Source: Blasia pusilla | Taxonomy: Eukaryota; Marchantiophyta; Marchantiopsida; Blasiales | Assembly: GCA_050084515.1 (NCBI GenBank) | Contig: CM114273.1 | Coordinates: 13,268,001 to 13,332,000 of the forward strand | Length of the DNA stretch: 64,000 nt | Direction: 5' to 3' | Shown: piece by piece, positions 1 through 9,879 of the stretch | How the letters are laid out: every line of letters starts with the position of its first letter | How positions within the stretch are numbered: the stretch's first letter is position 1 | The notes under the pieces: model-generated | Told to the model about the DNA's origin: nothing | Databases searched by the model: none | The model's input: the letters and a program-made list of their open reading frames with translations, nothing else | Program-made: the position numbers and the translations under genes

Positions 1-1990
1 ACTCTCTCTAAAAGCACCTGATCATGAAAGGGAACTTCAGGTGTCGAGGCCACGGAATGTCTTGCAATATTTAAGAGACGCAAATAAAGGATCTGTCTAT
101 ATCTTCAAACCCTGATTGTTCCCAACCTTACAAATTTCCGAGACACTCCATTCAGAAGACGGTAACTTGCTGCAGTTGTAAATCTGTGGAGCAGTTGTTG
201 GCAGAAGAAAACGCTTAGTACATGAGACTAGAGAATATTAACTGGAGAATATTAACTGCACAAAATGCAGGTCTTTGAGTTCTGCTTACTTTGGAAGCAG
301 GAAGTATCGATATGAGTTGGCTCTGCTGCGGGAATGCTGGCAGGGAAGAAAAGGTATGAATTTGAGTTCATATTGTACTCAGTCCACATCATACGTAAGA
401 CATAAATTATTTCGGAAGGATGTATTTACATGCAGAAGTTTTGCTCGACCACCCAACGCCTCCGCTCTTAAAGGAATAGTAAGGTTCAGTTCAGATGTCC
501 ACTAGTGAACAATATTGCCTGGTTACAATACAGCCCTCATAAACCTCATAAACCTCATATTCCTACCTAAAATGGACAGGCTGTGGCTTCATCTCTCATG
601 TCTCCCCAGAACAAAAATCTTGCAGGAGTCGCTGGCATAAACCAGCCACAAGGTTTTATGGGTACTAATGTGTTCCAAGTTTGTGGTTTGTTCAGAAGAG
701 TCCAGCTGTTTCCCCGAAGTGAGGTCTGGACAGGGTTTAATCAGAAAGGATGATATCAGCAAGACACCCACATGTCAGGAGATAGCACAGAAAAAAACTC
801 ACACGGATTGATAAGAGATTGAAGTTCAGACTCCTCTACTGATGACTCTAATCCTGGTAGTGGAAATCCTTGAACTTTTAAGGTGCCAATCAGCTGTACA
901 GTGGCTACTGTCAGGATGCTGCCATGCTCATAGAAAGAAGTGGATTGCGTGGGAATTCATTCCGTATGTCACTTGCTGCTAAGAGCGTACAAATTATTAC
1001 GGGTCCGAGAACAGCTTGAGAGATCCACTAGCCCGTCCAATCTAGAGGTTGCAAATGATTTTGATCCAGATTGGTACTCCAGGAATACTCCAAGGAAAGG
1101 TGTATCGTTTGACTTAAGATACTCAGAAGTGTTCAATATCTGGCGTATTGTTGCGGATTCTCAAAATTTTCGGCTGTGCTGGCTAGTATTTTGAGGCGTT
1201 GGAATGTGAGATCATATTGAAAGTTCATTTGAGGTATTATGGATTGGCTCTGAAGTCAACAAGATAAGATGCTTTGCTTTCATTCATTATACAACATTTT
1301 CAGGCAGAATCAAGGAGAGCATTTCCTATGCCAATCTGGGGAGGATGAACGCAGTTTCAGTCTCGAGTGGTCAACTCCTAAAGTTTGGGTATACACTGGC
1401 TTTGGATGATTAGGGACAAGCAAAATTGTACCTACTGGATTCAAGACATCAATAATGCGGCTTGATGGGCCTATCAATACAGTTATCCTCTTAGCCGGAC
1501 TCCATGCCGTCATGCCTGCTTCCCAACACCATATTAACCACATTATGGTCTTTATCATGGAGCAGAAGTCAGCAGCATCTTGGATCGCAGTATCTGTGGT
1601 TAGGTGCTCTTACTTTTCTGGGAAGAAAAAGTTTATTTGCATCTTGAGAAGAGATCCTGAACGATATGTGTCCAAATTGTTCATTCTACGACTGGATGCT
1701 GTGAGCCTGCTTACATGACAGGTAGATGTATACCATTTGTCTACATTTTGAAGAATTCGAGTCGATCTTAAAACTGCTTGCTCCTCTTTAGTGGTATCCG
1801 ATACTATCGCGTTTTGAACTGCCCTAGCTAGCACTGGACGACGCGACTGTCCGCACTATCTCTCTCTTGCCTTGCACTGATAAAACCTCTACGCAGAGTA
1901 TACTACACCAGCATCTGCACGCGCGTAACCAAAATCGAATTTGAATCCCCCAGTGAAGAAAGTCTAGTTGCTATCAGTGGTTGACTTGGG
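1..1990. other. Upstream region of the coiled-coil gene, no recognisable gene
   Basis: Only short open frames (under 90 codons) are present on either strand and none resembles a known domain. The large coiling-protein exon that starts near 2637 has no in-frame ATG at its 5' end, so its first exon or exons probably lie here or left of the window. I could not identify them with confidence. Confidence 0.4.
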
Positions 1991-2321
1991 CAATTGGGCT
2001 TCAGAATCCTTGCTTATCTATCTGTACAGCTGATTTAGAGGAAGCTGGATAGAAGATATGCACCAGATTCCGTACATATAATCTATGCAGATCATATAGA
2101 ATCGATGAAATGCGTCACCTAAAGTTAAACCCGAAGCTGCTGGTTGATTGATTCGCAATTGGTCCTTCAGAATCCTTGCTTATCTATTTGCCAAGTAGAC
2201 TCAGTTAAAACTAGATAGAAGATATGACTCAGATTGCGTATATATCTTCTATGCAGATCAGATCATAGAGATATGATACAAACCTTAACCCAGAGTTAAA
2301 CCCGAAGCTGCTTGAAGATTA
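1991..2321. repeat. Tandem duplication, two copies of about 165 bp
   Basis: Two adjacent diverged copies start with CAATTGG (1991 and 2156), share the block TTCAGAATCCTTGCTTATCT and end with GTTAAACCCGAAGCTGCT. They lie in the probable 5' intron or leader of the downstream coiled-coil gene. Small indels between copies show that the duplication is not very recent. Confidence 0.75.
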
Positions 2322-2636
2322 GCTTTGGATGTCTCAGTGTAGCTGCTTCGGAGTTGCCCCTAGTGGCGGTGATCCATTAGACATGGAAGAGGTACGCTCA
2401 ATTCCTACTCTAAACGTCAAGAATCAGGAACACGAGACCTTGTGGGACACTCTTGTATCACTCTGGAGCTTTAGAGATGATAGTCATTGTAGTCTATAAT
2501 TTCGGCTGGACAGTGAGTGTATCGGTTGTCATTATAAAGCTTGGAATCTTCTTGAAGCAGTATATGCGTTTGTTACCCAATGAAGTACTGCTCAATAATT
2601 TGTTAAGTAGTAAACAACTGTCTGTGAGTTCGCCAG

Positions 2637-5600
2637 GGCCCAAGCGCAGATCCTGGCAAAGGCCATGTGCTTGAATTGGATAGGGGAGGACGTGACAAAT
2701 ATGACAAAGAGGTGGTTTATCTGGAGAAAGCTGACCGTGAGCTTCTCAATTTTGAGGAGGATCCTGACGAAGTTAAGAAGAAGATTTTCAAAGAGAAGAA
2801 GGATAAAAAATCTGGACAACCAGTTTCCACTGAACGCCATCCACCAAGAGGTCTTTCCCGTCACAAGGACACGACAGAACTGTCTCTGGGAGGTCGAAGA
2901 GAGAAGGCGCAGGAACTGGATGTGAACAAGCTGGTCAAACCTTCCTTGTCAACTCCAATCCCACAAGCAAGGTATGAGTTGGAGAAAAGAACAGCTGCAA
3001 ACTTAGAGCTTAATAAACATTTGGAAGAAAACAGGCGACCCAGTTTGCTTGAGCTTGAGATTCAGGCTTTGGCTACTCTTGGTTTTGTGAAACTCCAACC
3101 AGAAAGCGGTTTGGAAGCAATCGCTCCATCAACTGAGATGGGGGACCAAGTATTGCTACTTGATCGTCAACGTGCAGGTTTGGGAAGCGTGAACACTTCT
3201 CAGAAACAGGAGCGACCAGAAAGGGATGACTTACTTGAGCTTGAAAAAGTGGCTTTGGAGAAAATGAAGATTACAGAAAAGCTGACACCTTCAATTCCAT
3301 ATGGATCCCGAGGAGGGGACTTGCTTGAGCTTCAAAAATTGGCCCTAGCAAAAATGGAAGAACCTCAAGTTCCCTTTTCTGCACACATTTCTGAGACAGC
3401 GGTCTTTCTATCTCCACCTCAAAAGGCGGGAGTAGACGATCTACTTGAGCTGCAGAAAGCAGCTCGGGCAAATATGACAGCCACGCTGAGACCTGCACCT
3501 GCACCTAAACTACAGCAAGAAGAATCTGGACTACGAGGCCTGCTGGAGCTTGAAAAGGCGACTCTGGCAGGTAGGAAAGCCACGCTGAGATCTGCAGCTG
3601 CAGCTGAGCCTAGACCACGGCCGGAGGAATCTGGACGAGGAAGCCTGCTGGAGCTTGAGAAGGCAGCTCTGCTAAGTATGAAAGCCACACAGAGACCTGC
3701 ACCTGCACTTAGACCATCGCAAGAAGAATCTGGAGTGCCTAGACCACCGCAGGAAGAATCTGGACGAGGAGGCCTGCTGGAGCTTGAGAAGGCAGCTCTG
3801 CTAAGTACGAAAGCCACACCGAGACCTCCACCTGCACTTAGACCATCGCAAGAAGAATCTGGGGGAGGAGGCCTGCTGGAGCTTGAGAAGGCAGATCTGC
3901 TGAGAATGAAAGCCACACCGAAGCTTGCACCTGCACTTAAACCGTCGCAACAAGAGTCTGGAGGAGCAGGAGGCCTGCTGGAGCTTGAGAAGGCAGCTCT
4001 GGTAAGTACGAAAGCCACACCGAGACCTGCACCTGCACTTAGATCATCGCAAGAAGAATCTGGACGAGGAGACCTGATGGAGCTGGAAAAGGCAGCTCTG
4101 GTAAATATGAAAGCGTCAGCCCACGAAGTAGAAAGGGTGAATCTGATGAGTTCGAAAGCTTCGGCAAAAAGTTTTCCAGACACTGAAAGAGATGACCTAC
4201 TTGAGCTCGAACGAGTGGCTTTAGCTAATCTAAGGGCCACGGAAAGCCATGAGACGGATCAAGGGGATTCGAAGCCCGACAACTCTAGGACTGGAAAAGG
4301 TGAAATTCCTTCCTCTGATGTTCTTTCGCCATCCTCCTCATATTCTTCCTTCAACTTGGAGCCGGCCAGTGGGCCCTTGGAACGCTTGCTACTTGACTTA
4401 ACCTCAAAAGACAAGGCCCTGCAGGTTGCAAACAAGAAACTTGCTGAAAAAGATCAGCTCCTCCAGCAGTATGAAGGCGAACTTGGAAAGGCTCTTAACA
4501 TGTTGGAGTCCATGAGTGCTCGGTGCACAGATGCTAAGGAAGAGACTAGTAAGGCTCTTACAGAAGTTGAAGGAATCTACGATGACCTTAATCAAGCTTG
4601 GTGTGCTGTAGAGAACTTGGAAGTGAGATCAACTAGTAATGCAAGAGAACGAGGCCATGATGTTCTCTCTACTCAGACGATAAAGGGAAATGGTATAAAC
4701 GAAAGTCAGCTGGAGATGGAAGAGCGTGCGAAGTGGACAGAAGAGCTTTTGGAGGAGTTACACAGGATAGAATTAGTACGTGAAGATTCACGCAAGGATT
4801 TTGAGCTAAAAATTCAGAGAAACGGAAATCTCATTGTGGAACTTCAGCAGCTTGAGGCAGCTACGTCAAAGTCACGTCTGGCAACAGCGGATGATACAGA
4901 TAAATGCGAGCACGTTTATCTTGAGCCAATTCGTCACGAAGATCTGCATGACTCCAAATCCACCCATCTAGAGTGCCACCATGTATTTGAAAGTAGTTGT
5001 GAGACCAATTCTCAACCATCCAGCTCAGAGTGGACCGTCACCAGTGAGCAGCTTGTGCAGGAGAAGCAGAAAATTGTATCTCAACAAGAGGAAAATCAAA
5101 GGACTTTTCAACATCAATTGGAACTGAACCAACAAATTCTTAGAGACCTACGAAACAAGGAAAGTCACCATTCTTCAAATGTAGAGAAATATAAAGCTGG
5201 AAAAGAGTACTCTAAGAGACCAGAGGAACTGGTGACAGTAACTCCTTCGAAACCAGAACAGTGGGCAGCAGAGCGAGCTGAGTTAACTGCTCGCGTTTTG
5301 CAACTTGGCAATTTGGAATTCCAGATAAACACAGAAAAAGAGCTTAATGAACACACACATCGAGTGCAAAGGGTAATTCTTGAAGAGGCCAAGAAGTTAC
5401 GGAAAGCGCTGAAACACAAGACAAATCTTCGCTCTGATTTGGAGATAAAAAAGGCTTATTTTGCAGTAGATACAAGAGAGTTGGAAGCATATGTTTGTTC
5501 AAATTGCTCGACTGGCCCAAATGTTAATGGTATAGCTTGTCCAAGTACTGCTTTGTCGCATCAGTCAAGTCAGACTGCTGCATTTGAAGGAGATACAAAG

Positions 5601-8423
5601 GACTTTAAAAACTACTTATGTCATCATTCCTCCTCAGAGGCCTACATTTGCTCTACTTGCTCAGATGAGCCAGCTATAGTAGAAACTGATCTGTGTTCGA
5701 AAGAGACTGTTGATTTTGAGGGTGGTACCGCCGAATTGGAGACTTTTCTAGGCTCTTCTTGCCCAGATGAATCAGCCATTGTGGAAGCAGTTTTATGTTC
5801 GAGAGAGACTGCTGATTTTGAGGGAGATACCACTGACTTGGAGACTCTTATATGCTCTTCTTGCTCAGATGAACCGGCCAGTGTAGGAAATTTTTTCGGT
5901 TCAAAAGAGACTGCTGATTTTGAGGGAGACACTACCGATTTGGAGACTTTTATATGCTCATCTTGTACAGATGGACCATGTATGGTGGAAGCAGCTGTCT
6001 GTTCAAAAGAGACTGCTGATTTTGAGGGGGATACTACCGACTTGGAGAGTTTTATTTGCTCTTCCTGCTCACATGAACCAGCTCGTGTGGAAATTGTTGT
6101 CCGTTCCAAAGAGACAACTGATTTTGAGGGGGATACCACTGACTTGGAGAGGTTTATTTGCTCATCTTGTTCAGATGAACCAGCATTCGTGGAAATTGTT
6201 GTCCGTTCAAAAGACGCTGTTGATTTTGAGGGGGACACCACGGACTTGAAGAGTTTAATGTGCTCTGAGCCAACTGGACCAACCACAAGAGTAGGGAAGA
6301 GTGCAGCGATGGGTCCTTTGGCAAACCAAACATTAGTAAAGGGTGTCCAACTTGAGAAGTATGCCATCGAGGACACCAGTCAGAAAATTAGAAATCTGGA
6401 AGAGGAAAATAAGGAGCTTGTCAAACACTTGAGTGACTGTCAAGCAAAATTGTGGGTTGAAGAAGACAAGTCTATGAAACTTAGGGACAGCACAGCAAGA
6501 GAGGAAAAAGCTTGGCAGGAGGAAAGAAAGGAGCTGATCAAATGTCTCAATGACTGTGAGGAGACTTTGTTAGTGGAGGAAAGCAAGATTGAAAAGCTTA
6601 TGGAAAGAATATCCCAAGAGGAAAAAGCTTGGCAGGAAGAAAAGAAGAAACTGGGAAAATGCCTGCGGGACTGTGAAGCAAATTTAGTAGTGAAAGAAGA
6701 GAAGATTGGAGAACTCGTGCAAAAAATTGCAAGAGAGGAAAGTGCTTGGCAGGAAGAGAAGTACAATATCACCAAGCGGTTTGATGATTGCGAGACAAAC
6801 TTGCTCGCAAAAGATGAAGAACTTATAGAACTCACGAGTGAGTTAGAAATGGCAAGGTCATCGTTGCAAGGCTTCACTGACAGCTCAACTTTGTCCTCTT
6901 CTGATCTTGACTTGCGTGTCTCGAGACAGAAAGGTCTAAGAGATGCTTCAAATGTTATGCCTCGCCTTGGAAGGAATGAAGCTCGTGAACTCTTAGATCT
7001 TCGATGTGAAGTGCTTTCTTTGCACGAATGTCTGGTCATCAAAGGTGAAGCTATAAAGACCATGGAGAAGGAATTACATAGATCTTACAACACTGTTGCT
7101 GAACTGAGAAACAAACTGAGAGGCTTGGAAGAAACTCAGCGCTTTCCCCAGACTTCCCAATTGGCAACTGAAACTCGAAACGGGACCCACAATGATGGGC
7201 CGAGACTAAAAGGGAAAGTAGCTAAGAAACCCAGGATACTAAAAGACCCAACCGAATTTTCGACCAACGCAAGCCAGAATAGGAATCCGGTTGAAAAGTT
7301 GAGGAGTCAAAGCGAGAGAATCTCTAATCTCGAGAAAGAAAGAGAGAATCTGATGAAGAAGGTTGAGGAGTTATCTGAGAGATGTAAATATTTGGAAGGC
7401 ATCATGGAAGAACTTCACAAGGAAAGCTCAGAAGATCTGAAGGAGAACGCTATGCTGGATCTTCGGAAGGAACTGGAAAGAAATGTTCAGATTATTCAGA
7501 AGATGCAAGTCCGCTGTAGTGAGTTTGAGGCTCGGGCAATACATGCAGAGAGCCAACTCCACCTTAAGCCAGATGAAATGACCCTTGGAACCTTCGGGGC
7601 AGGAAATCAGGAACTCAACAGAATTAGTGGGCTGCATGAGGAGGATGCTTCTTGGGCACGTGAGAGAGACTGCCTACTTCAGGGGCTGCAATATTATCGA
7701 GAGCAGCTCGAAAAAAAAAATGAGCACTTGTATCAGCTACAGCATGACTTGAAGAAACTTAGGAGGTCTCAGAAGAGGCAGAGCCCAACTCCACCTAGTA
7801 AGTCCGAACCTTTTATTACACCTCAAGAGAAGCGTGAGGAAATTCTCATTGTAGATACAACTAAGGTTGAACCAATTTCAGAGAACTCACAAGCATTGGC
7901 TTGCGCTCCTTTCACAAATGCAAGGCTACAAGGTAGTGAGACTCGAAGTTCAGGGGGAACAGATTCTCAGACTTTGCAGATGAGAAGTTTGAGAGAGCAG
8001 CGGAAACTGCAATGTGATATGGAGGATCGTCTGAATTCAATGAAGGACCATGTCAGTGAACGAGTCAAGGAGTTTGAGCAGAGAATTTCAAAAAGTGTCG
8101 CACCCACACTAGACTTCACCCACTTTCATGAAGAAGCGAAGCTAATGAAAATGCAGTTGGAACAACAGCTCCAGGTATTGCGGGGAACTTTGTCTACATC
8201 TTTGACTTCTGAGAGAAAATCTCCAAGTCCGGATATCACTACTTTCATCGGTGATATGGATTCTACGAGGCAAGAAAATATTCAGCAACTGATCGAGAAA
8301 GTTGCTCTTGAAGACTCGGCTCAGACACTTGAGGAAAAAACATCCAGACTTTTACATAAACTGACGTCCACAAGGTTACACTGGAACAAGAATATGCTTG
8401 CAGCCGCTTTGCCCGTGGGGTGA
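2637..8423 (+). CDS. Large repeat-rich coiled-coil protein (main 3' exon, about 1,928 codons)
   Basis: Family not recognised. The frame is open from an in-frame TGA at 2625 to a TGA at 8421-8423. It has no early ATG: a GTG at 2667 is not credible in a plant gene, so the exon more likely begins at the splice acceptor TTCGCCAG|GGC (2636/2637), with the start codon in an upstream exon. Counting from 2667, residues about 170-520 hold Lys/Pro-rich repeats with core LLELEKAAL. Residues 640-950 are heptad-rich. Residues 995-1200 hold repeats around CSSCSDEPA and DFEGDTTDLE. Residues 1240-1400 hold repeats with core EEKAWQEE and a DC pair. The rest is mostly coiled coil to about 1900. No signal peptide, membrane segment or catalytic motif is visible. 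A scaffold, cytoskeletal or organelle-tethering role is only a guess. A short further exon may follow near 8819-8882, where GTYEERVKQMRVELKSP is readable before a stop. Confidence 0.8.
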   Translation, partial: GPSADPGKGHVLELDRGGRDKYDKEVVYLEKADRELLNFEEDPDEVKKKIFKEKKDKKSGQPVSTERHPPRGLSRHKDTTELSLGGRREKAQELDVNKLVKPSLSTPIPQARYELEKRTAANLELNKHLEENRRPSLLELEIQALATLGFVKLQPESGLEAIAPSTEMGDQVLLLDRQRAGLGSVNTSQKQERPERDDLLELEKVALEKMKITEKLTPSIPYGSRGGDLLELQKLALAKMEEPQVPFSAHISETAVFLSPPQKAGVDDLLELQKAARANMTATLRPAPAPKLQQEESGLRGLLELEKATLAGRKATLRSAAAAEPRPRPEESGRGSLLELEKAALLSMKATQRPAPALRPSQEESGVPRPPQEESGRGGLLELEKAALLSTKATPRPPPALRPSQEESGGGGLLELEKADLLRMKATPKLAPALKPSQQESGGAGGLLELEKAALVSTKATPRPAPALRSSQEESGRGDLMELEKAALVNMKASAHEVERVNLMSSKASAKSFPDTERDDLLELERVALANLRATESHETDQGDSKPDNSRTGKGEIPSSDVLSPSSSYSSFNLEPASGPLERLLLDLTSKDKALQVANKKLAEKDQLLQQYEGELGKALNMLESMSARCTDAKEETSKALTEVEGIYDDLNQAWCAVENLEVRSTSNARERGHDVLSTQTIKGNGINESQLEMEERAKWTEELLEELHRIELVREDSRKDFELKIQRNGNLIVELQQLEAATSKSRLATADDTDKCEHVYLEPIRHEDLHDSKSTHLECHHVFESSCETNSQPSSSEWTVTSEQLVQEKQKIVSQQEENQRTFQHQLELNQQILRDLRNKESHHSSNVEKYKAGKEYSKRPEELVTVTPSKPEQWAAERAELTARVLQLGNLEFQINTEKELNEHTHRVQRVILEEAKKLRKALKHKTNLRSDLEIKKAYFAVDTRELEAYVCSNCSTGPNVNGIACPSTALSHQSSQTAAFEGDTKDFKNYLCHHSSSEAYICSTCSDEPAIVETDLCSKETVDFEGGTAELETFLGSSCPDESAIVEAVLCSRETADFEGDTTDLETLICSSCSDEPASVGNFFGSKETADFEGDTTDLETFICSSCTDGPCMVEAAVCSKETADFEGDTTDLESFICSSCSHEPARVEIVVRSKETTDFEGDTTDLERFICSSCSDEPAFVEIVVRSKDAVDFEGDTTDLKSLMCSEPTGPTTRVGKSAAMGPLANQTLVKGVQLEKYAIEDTSQKIRNLEEENKELVKHLSDCQAKLWVEEDKSMKLRDSTAREEKAWQEERKELIKCLNDCEETLLVEESKIEKLMERISQEEKAWQEEKKKLGKCLRDCEANLVVKEEKIGELVQKIAREESAWQEEKYNITKRFDDCETNLLAKDEELIELTSELEMARSSLQGFTDSSTLSSSDLDLRVSRQKGLRDASNVMPRLGRNEARELLDLRCEVLSLHECLVIKGEAIKTMEKELHRSYNTVAELRNKLRGLEETQRFPQTSQLATETRNGTHNDGPRLKGKVAKKPRILKDPTEFSTNASQNRNPVEKLRSQSERISNLEKERENLMKKVEELSERCKYLEGIMEELHKESSEDLKENAMLDLRKELERNVQIIQKMQVRCSEFEARAIHAESQLHLKPDEMTLGTFGAGNQELNRISGLHEEDASWARERDCLLQGLQYYREQLEKKNEHLYQLQHDLKKLRRSQKRQSPTPPSKSEPFITPQEKREEILIVDTTKVEPISENSQALACAPFTNARLQGSETRSSGGTDSQTLQMRSLREQRKLQCDMEDRLNSMKDHVSERVKEFEQRISKSVAPTLDFTHFHEEAKLMKMQLEQQLQVLRGTLSTSLTSERKSPSPDITTFIGDMDSTRQENIQQLIEKVALEDSAQTLEEKTSRLLHKLTSTRLHWNKNMLAAALPVG
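3215..4250 (+). repeat. In-frame LLELEKAAL repeats (about ten units)
   Basis: Units of roughly 30-38 codons each carry LLELEKxAL, then MKAT, a Pro/Ala-rich linker and the string QEESG. The best-conserved block is 3530-4110, where the nucleotide sequence itself is nearly identical between units. This indicates recent unequal exchange within the coding exon. The antisense strand is also open across this block, as a by-product of the repeat composition. Confidence 0.85.
5640..6262 (+). repeat. In-frame Cys/acidic repeats (about seven units, about 35 codons each)
   Basis: Each unit reads roughly ICSSCSDEPA, VE-x-VV-x-SKET, then DFEGDTTDLE. The CxxC pair recurs in most units and could bind metal or form disulfides, but no known zinc domain fits the spacing. 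Near-identical nucleotide stretches between units show ongoing expansion or homogenisation. Confidence 0.8.
6395..6860 (+). repeat. In-frame coiled-coil repeats (about four units, about 40 codons each)
   Basis: Units carry REEKAWQEE, then a Lys-rich helix, C-L-x-DC, and a V-x-E-x-KI-x-KL segment. Each is a run of heptads with one conserved Cys pair, consistent with a segmental coiled-coil rod. Confidence 0.8.
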
Positions 8424-9400
8424 TGCATATCATTAAGGCAAATCCTCTTTGCTCTTCAGAAAGCATTCTGATGCAGAAAATGATCCCAATTTTGCCATGT
8501 GGGAATACCTTTTGCTGATAGTGCACTATGTGATATCCAAATCACCAAGATCTCAAAACCAGGCCGGCCTATCTCGCACGGTTCTTCGTTTCTACTTAAA
8601 GCTCTCGGTAGTTCAATCAAGCTTGACGATAGTGGATCATGGTGCATTATGCATTCAGAGTGCATTATGCATGGACTTTCAACCTTCACAATCTTTGAGT
8701 GCAGTGCATGAGACTTTTCGGAAGAGCAAGTAGTCAACAGCTTTGGATAAAGACAAGTTGATGGCTTATCAACTTCCAAGACAACTATGACTTCGTTAAA
8801 GGGCTGTTCGTGGAGATTAGGGCACTTATGAAGAGCGTGTCAAACAGATGAGGGTGGAGCTGAAATCTCCAGTGACCCCGTGATTATTTGTACAAGCAGG
8901 TCGTGAAGGACCAGCGATTCCAAACGAATCACCAGGTATTGTTGTAGTCCAGCCCACTCCACGTGAGGTCAAATGAAAATTACTTTCGATGATTGAAAGA
9001 TTACATCAAGTGCCATATGCGAATGGGAGGCTGAGGATCCCAGATTAAGATCTGACTCTACAATGCATAAATGCAATTCTAGTCAACACGATGTTTATAG
9101 ACCTGAGAAAGCTGTCCCCTGAAGGACAGCCCATAAGCATCCCCATTTGAAGTGATTTGATCAATCAGTAGCATGGTTAGCCCTGAAAATAATTAGTAGC
9201 ATGGATCCATTTCTTATTGCACCCAACAGTAGTTTGAGTGCAGGAATGGCACCCTTCTCTAAGAGGAGATCTTGAAGAATCCTCTGGGTAGAGAGCGATT
9301 GGGCTGCAGACACCTGCTGGCATAATTTCACGTCTCATAATCGTTTGTGAGCATATGTACTCGATCTCAGATTCTTACGGACTTCTACCAACCTAAGAAG
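8424..9400. other. 3' flank of the coiled-coil gene
   Basis: No clear gene. A possible small terminal exon with readable residues GTYEERVKQMRVELKSP ends at a stop near 8882. The stretch 8640-8675 has the direct repeat GTGCATTATGCAT. The rest appears to be 3' UTR or intergenic sequence. Confidence 0.35.
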
Positions 9401-9401
9401 A

Positions 9402-9447
9402 GGTGCAATGGTTCCCGACCTATTCTTAGGTCGGGAACCATTGCACC
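9402..9447. repeat. Perfect hairpin, 21-bp arms, 4-nt loop
   Basis: Arms at 9402-9422 and 9427-9447 are exact reverse complements around the loop TTCT. There is no T-tract after it, and this is eukaryotic DNA, so it is not a bacterial-type terminator. It may be a MITE scrap or the product of snap-back repair synthesis. Confidence 0.9.
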
Positions 9448-9660
9448 TGATTATCTACCATGGCGTGTGAGATTTCAAGAGACTCTCCTTGTCCCTTTCT
9501 TCATTCTTTCTTTCATCACTCAAGAGTTCACTCCTTCCTGCACCCATCCCGGTCGGTCACTAGCACGGGTCAAACCAGAGGAAGGGTTTTACGGTCATAA
9601 GGATCCAGCAATGAATCCTTCATGAGCACATCTATATTATTAAGGGAGAGTGCTTTCTTG

Positions 9661-9840
9661 ATTTGCAAACACGTCCCTCTTTGACATGTGGCAACTGGGC
9701 AACAAGAAAATGTTCCTCCTTATAGGGCGACAAGAAAATGTTTTCCATTCTACGAGCAGTAAGAATTATTTTTTTGGTACCAAGAAGATTAGTCCCTTCA
9801 CTCCCGTGCATGGCACGGAATGCCCACTAGTTCCCTATAA
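9661..9840 (+). repeat. Dispersed repeat, copy 1 (partner at 19030)
   Basis: Begins ATTTGCAAACAC and continues through TTTGACAT-TGGCAA, CAAGAAAATGTT and CCCACTAGT. The same succession of blocks, diverged and in the same orientation, occurs at 19030-19205, an offset of about 9,370 bp. Two direct copies at that spacing could be the LTRs of an old, now gene-free element, or two unrelated insertions of one repeat. Confidence 0.6.
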
Positions 9841-9846
9841 GTGTGC

Positions 9847-9876
9847 TTCTTGCAATATCGGCCGATATTGCAAGAA
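9847..9876. repeat. Perfect 30-bp palindrome
   Basis: The left arm TTCTTGCAATATCGG (9847-9861) is followed directly by its exact reverse complement (9862-9876) with no spacer. It lies immediately after dispersed repeat copy 1. No function is assigned. Confidence 0.9.
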
Positions 9877-9879
9877 TAT

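Noticed and set aside
2667-2669. GTG as the start codon of the coiled-coil gene
   Set aside because: GTG starts are not expected for a plant nuclear gene. The open frame extends upstream to an acceptor-like CAG at 2634-2636, so an upstream exon is more likely.
3419-4240. 273-codon minus-strand open frame
   Set aside because: It lies exactly over the LLELEKAAL repeats of the plus-strand gene. Its Ser/Arg-rich repeated product is the antisense shadow of the repeat units, with no independent support.
5642-6376. 244-codon minus-strand open frame
   Set aside because: Antisense shadow of the CxxC/acidic repeats; the product is a low-complexity Ser/Lys repeat.
3215-6860. CRISPR-like regular repeats
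   Set aside because: The repeats are in-frame protein repeats in a eukaryotic gene, with no short palindromic repeat-unique spacer pattern.
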